From: Pyrinomonadaceae bacterium
Lineage (GTDB): Bacteria; Acidobacteriota; Blastocatellia; Pyrinomonadales; Pyrinomonadaceae
Length of the DNA stretch: 52,176 nucleotides
Assembly (NCBI GenBank): GCA_025922875.1
Contig: JAICGZ010000007.1
Location: forward strand, 1 to 52,176
Direction of reading: 5' to 3'
A model generated the notes under the pieces. The model was not told where the DNA came from and made no database searches. It was given only the letters and a program-made list of their open reading frames with translations. The number at the start of each line of letters is the position of its first letter. Positions within the stretch are counted from its first letter, which is position 1. This document shows positions 50,825-52,176 of the stretch, one piece after another. Made by a program: the position numbers and the translations under genes.

Positions 50825-52176
50825 ATGAGCAAAGAGCCCCCCAAACTCGTCCGTGGCCTGAGCCTGCTCGATGCCACGATGATCGTGGTTGGCTCGATGA
50901 TTGGATCGGGAATCTTCATCACCTCCGCGGAATCTTCGCGATTAGTCGGCTCGCCCGGGTGGCTCATCGCGGCCTGGGCGCTCGCGGGAGTGCTCACAAT
51001 TACAGGCGCGCTGTGTTGCGCTGAGCTTGCCGCGATGTGGCCGCACGCCGGCGGTCAATACGTCTTTTTAAGAGAAGCTTATGGTCCATCGATTGGATTT
51101 CTGTTTGGCTGGGGCCTGTTTCTGATTATTCAGACCGGCACTATCGCAGCGGTCGCTGTAGCTTTCGCGAACTTTACTGGCGTACTCACTGATTGGGTCT
51201 CAGCGGATTGGTATCTAATCGAGCCACTCGTGCTGGTCAGGCCATTCACCGTTAACCAACTCTCCTTCAATGGTTACGCGTTGAGCTTATCGAGCCAGCA
51301 GCTTCTGGCTGTGGTCATGATCCTGTTTCTCACGTTCGTCAACACTCGCGGTCTCCAGACGGGGAAGCTCATTCAGAACACGTTCACCTTCACAAAGACC
51401 GCCGCGTTGCTCGGACTGATTTTGATCGGACTGTTGCTTGGTTGGAATCGCGAGAGTGCTGCCTACACTTCTTCGTGGTGGCAACCATGGGAGAATGGTT
51501 GGACACCTTCCGAGTCACAGGTTTGGTTCGATCCGGCGGGCCAGGGTCTGCTGGTGCTCGCGCTGTTGATGTTGCTCGGCAGGGCGATGGTTGGACCACT
51601 GTTCGCGCAGTCGGCGTGGAACAACGTCACCTTCACGGCAGGCGAGGTGCGTGATCCAGGGAAGACCTTGCCGCGTGCTTTGTTACTCGGCTGCGGCATA
51701 GTAGTAACGCTGTATCTGCTCGCGAACCTTGCTTATGTCGTGACGCTGCCGTTGTCAGAAATTCAGAACGCGCCGCAGAATCGAGTCGCAACCGCGGTGA
51801 TGCAGGCAGTGCTTGGTCCAAGCGGTACGATTATCATGGCGCTCGCGATCATGATTTCGACGTTTGGTTGTAATAATGGACTGATACTGGCGGGAGCACG
51901 CGTTTACTATGCGATGGCGAGAGATGGACTTTTCTTCAAACGAGTTGACAGTGTTAACAGGTACCACGTGCCGGCCGTGGCGTTGATCGCGCAAGGGTTG
52001 TGGGCGTCGTTCCTGGTGCTCCCGCGTACTATCACGATCGATCGACATAATGGGATGTATTCGTATGGAAACGTTTACACGCAGTTGCTGGAGTACATTG
52101 TTTCAGCGGATTTGATCTTCTACGTGTTGATGGTGGGAGCGGTGATCGTCATGCGCCGCAAAGCGCCGGAGATTGA
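50825..52176 (+). CDS. APC-family amino acid permease (partial, runs off right edge)
   Basis: Not in ORF track because open at edge. MSKEPPKLVRGLSLLDATMIVVGSMIGSGIFITSAESSRLVGSPGWLIAAWALAGVL... Confidence 0.92.
   Translation, partial: MSKEPPKLVRGLSLLDATMIVVGSMIGSGIFITSAESSRLVGSPGWLIAAWALAGVLTITGALCCAELAAMWPHAGGQYVFLREAYGPSIGFLFGWGLFLIIQTGTIAAVAVAFANFTGVLTDWVSADWYLIEPLVLVRPFTVNQLSFNGYALSLSSQQLLAVVMILFLTFVNTRGLQTGKLIQNTFTFTKTAALLGLILIGLLLGWNRESAAYTSSWWQPWENGWTPSESQVWFDPAGQGLLVLALLMLLGRAMVGPLFAQSAWNNVTFTAGEVRDPGKTLPRALLLGCGIVVTLYLLANLAYVVTLPLSEIQNAPQNRVATAVMQAVLGPSGTIIMALAIMISTFGCNNGLILAGARVYYAMARDGLFFKRVDSVNRYHVPAVALIAQGLWASFLVLPRTITIDRHNGMYSYGNVYTQLLEYIVSADLIFYVLMVGAVIVMRRKAPEI

Overview
This 52 kb window looks chromosomal and resembles Acidobacteria (Blastocatellia-like; inferred from gene content and style, not searched). 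From left to right it contains: the 5' part of an OmpA/DUF5666-like secreted protein; a 2-oxo acid dehydrogenase operon (E3, E1-alpha, a clan AA aspartic protease, E1-beta, E2); two tandem Oar-like TonB-dependent receptors; a thiolase; an S41 peptidase; an RDD protein; tyrS; proC; purN-purM; a ComEC-like MBL hydrolase; purF; a cytochrome c; a zinc dehydrogenase; an HtrA protease; an aldehyde dehydrogenase; alanine dehydrogenase; a receiver protein; and from about 31.7 kb a surface-polysaccharide locus (two AsnB-type amidotransferases, a bi-domain oxidoreductase, glycosyltransferases, a flippase, a heparinase-like protein, wecB- and wecC-like genes). An APC permease runs off the right edge. I see no CRISPR array, tRNA, rRNA, transposase or defence system. 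The most unusual signal is in the gaps. Almost every intergenic gap carries a short palindromic element whose arms are 7-10 bp degenerate tandem units, in about eight sequence families. These elements abut or overlap stop codons and in several cases supply the stop codon, C-terminal residues, an internal linker or even the start codon of the neighbouring gene. Other notable points are a probable CTG start for purN in a CTGA overlap with purM, a retropepsin-like gene inside the E1-alpha/E1-beta operon, and a collapsed methyltransferase remnant. All family names come from reading the translations; no database search was run.
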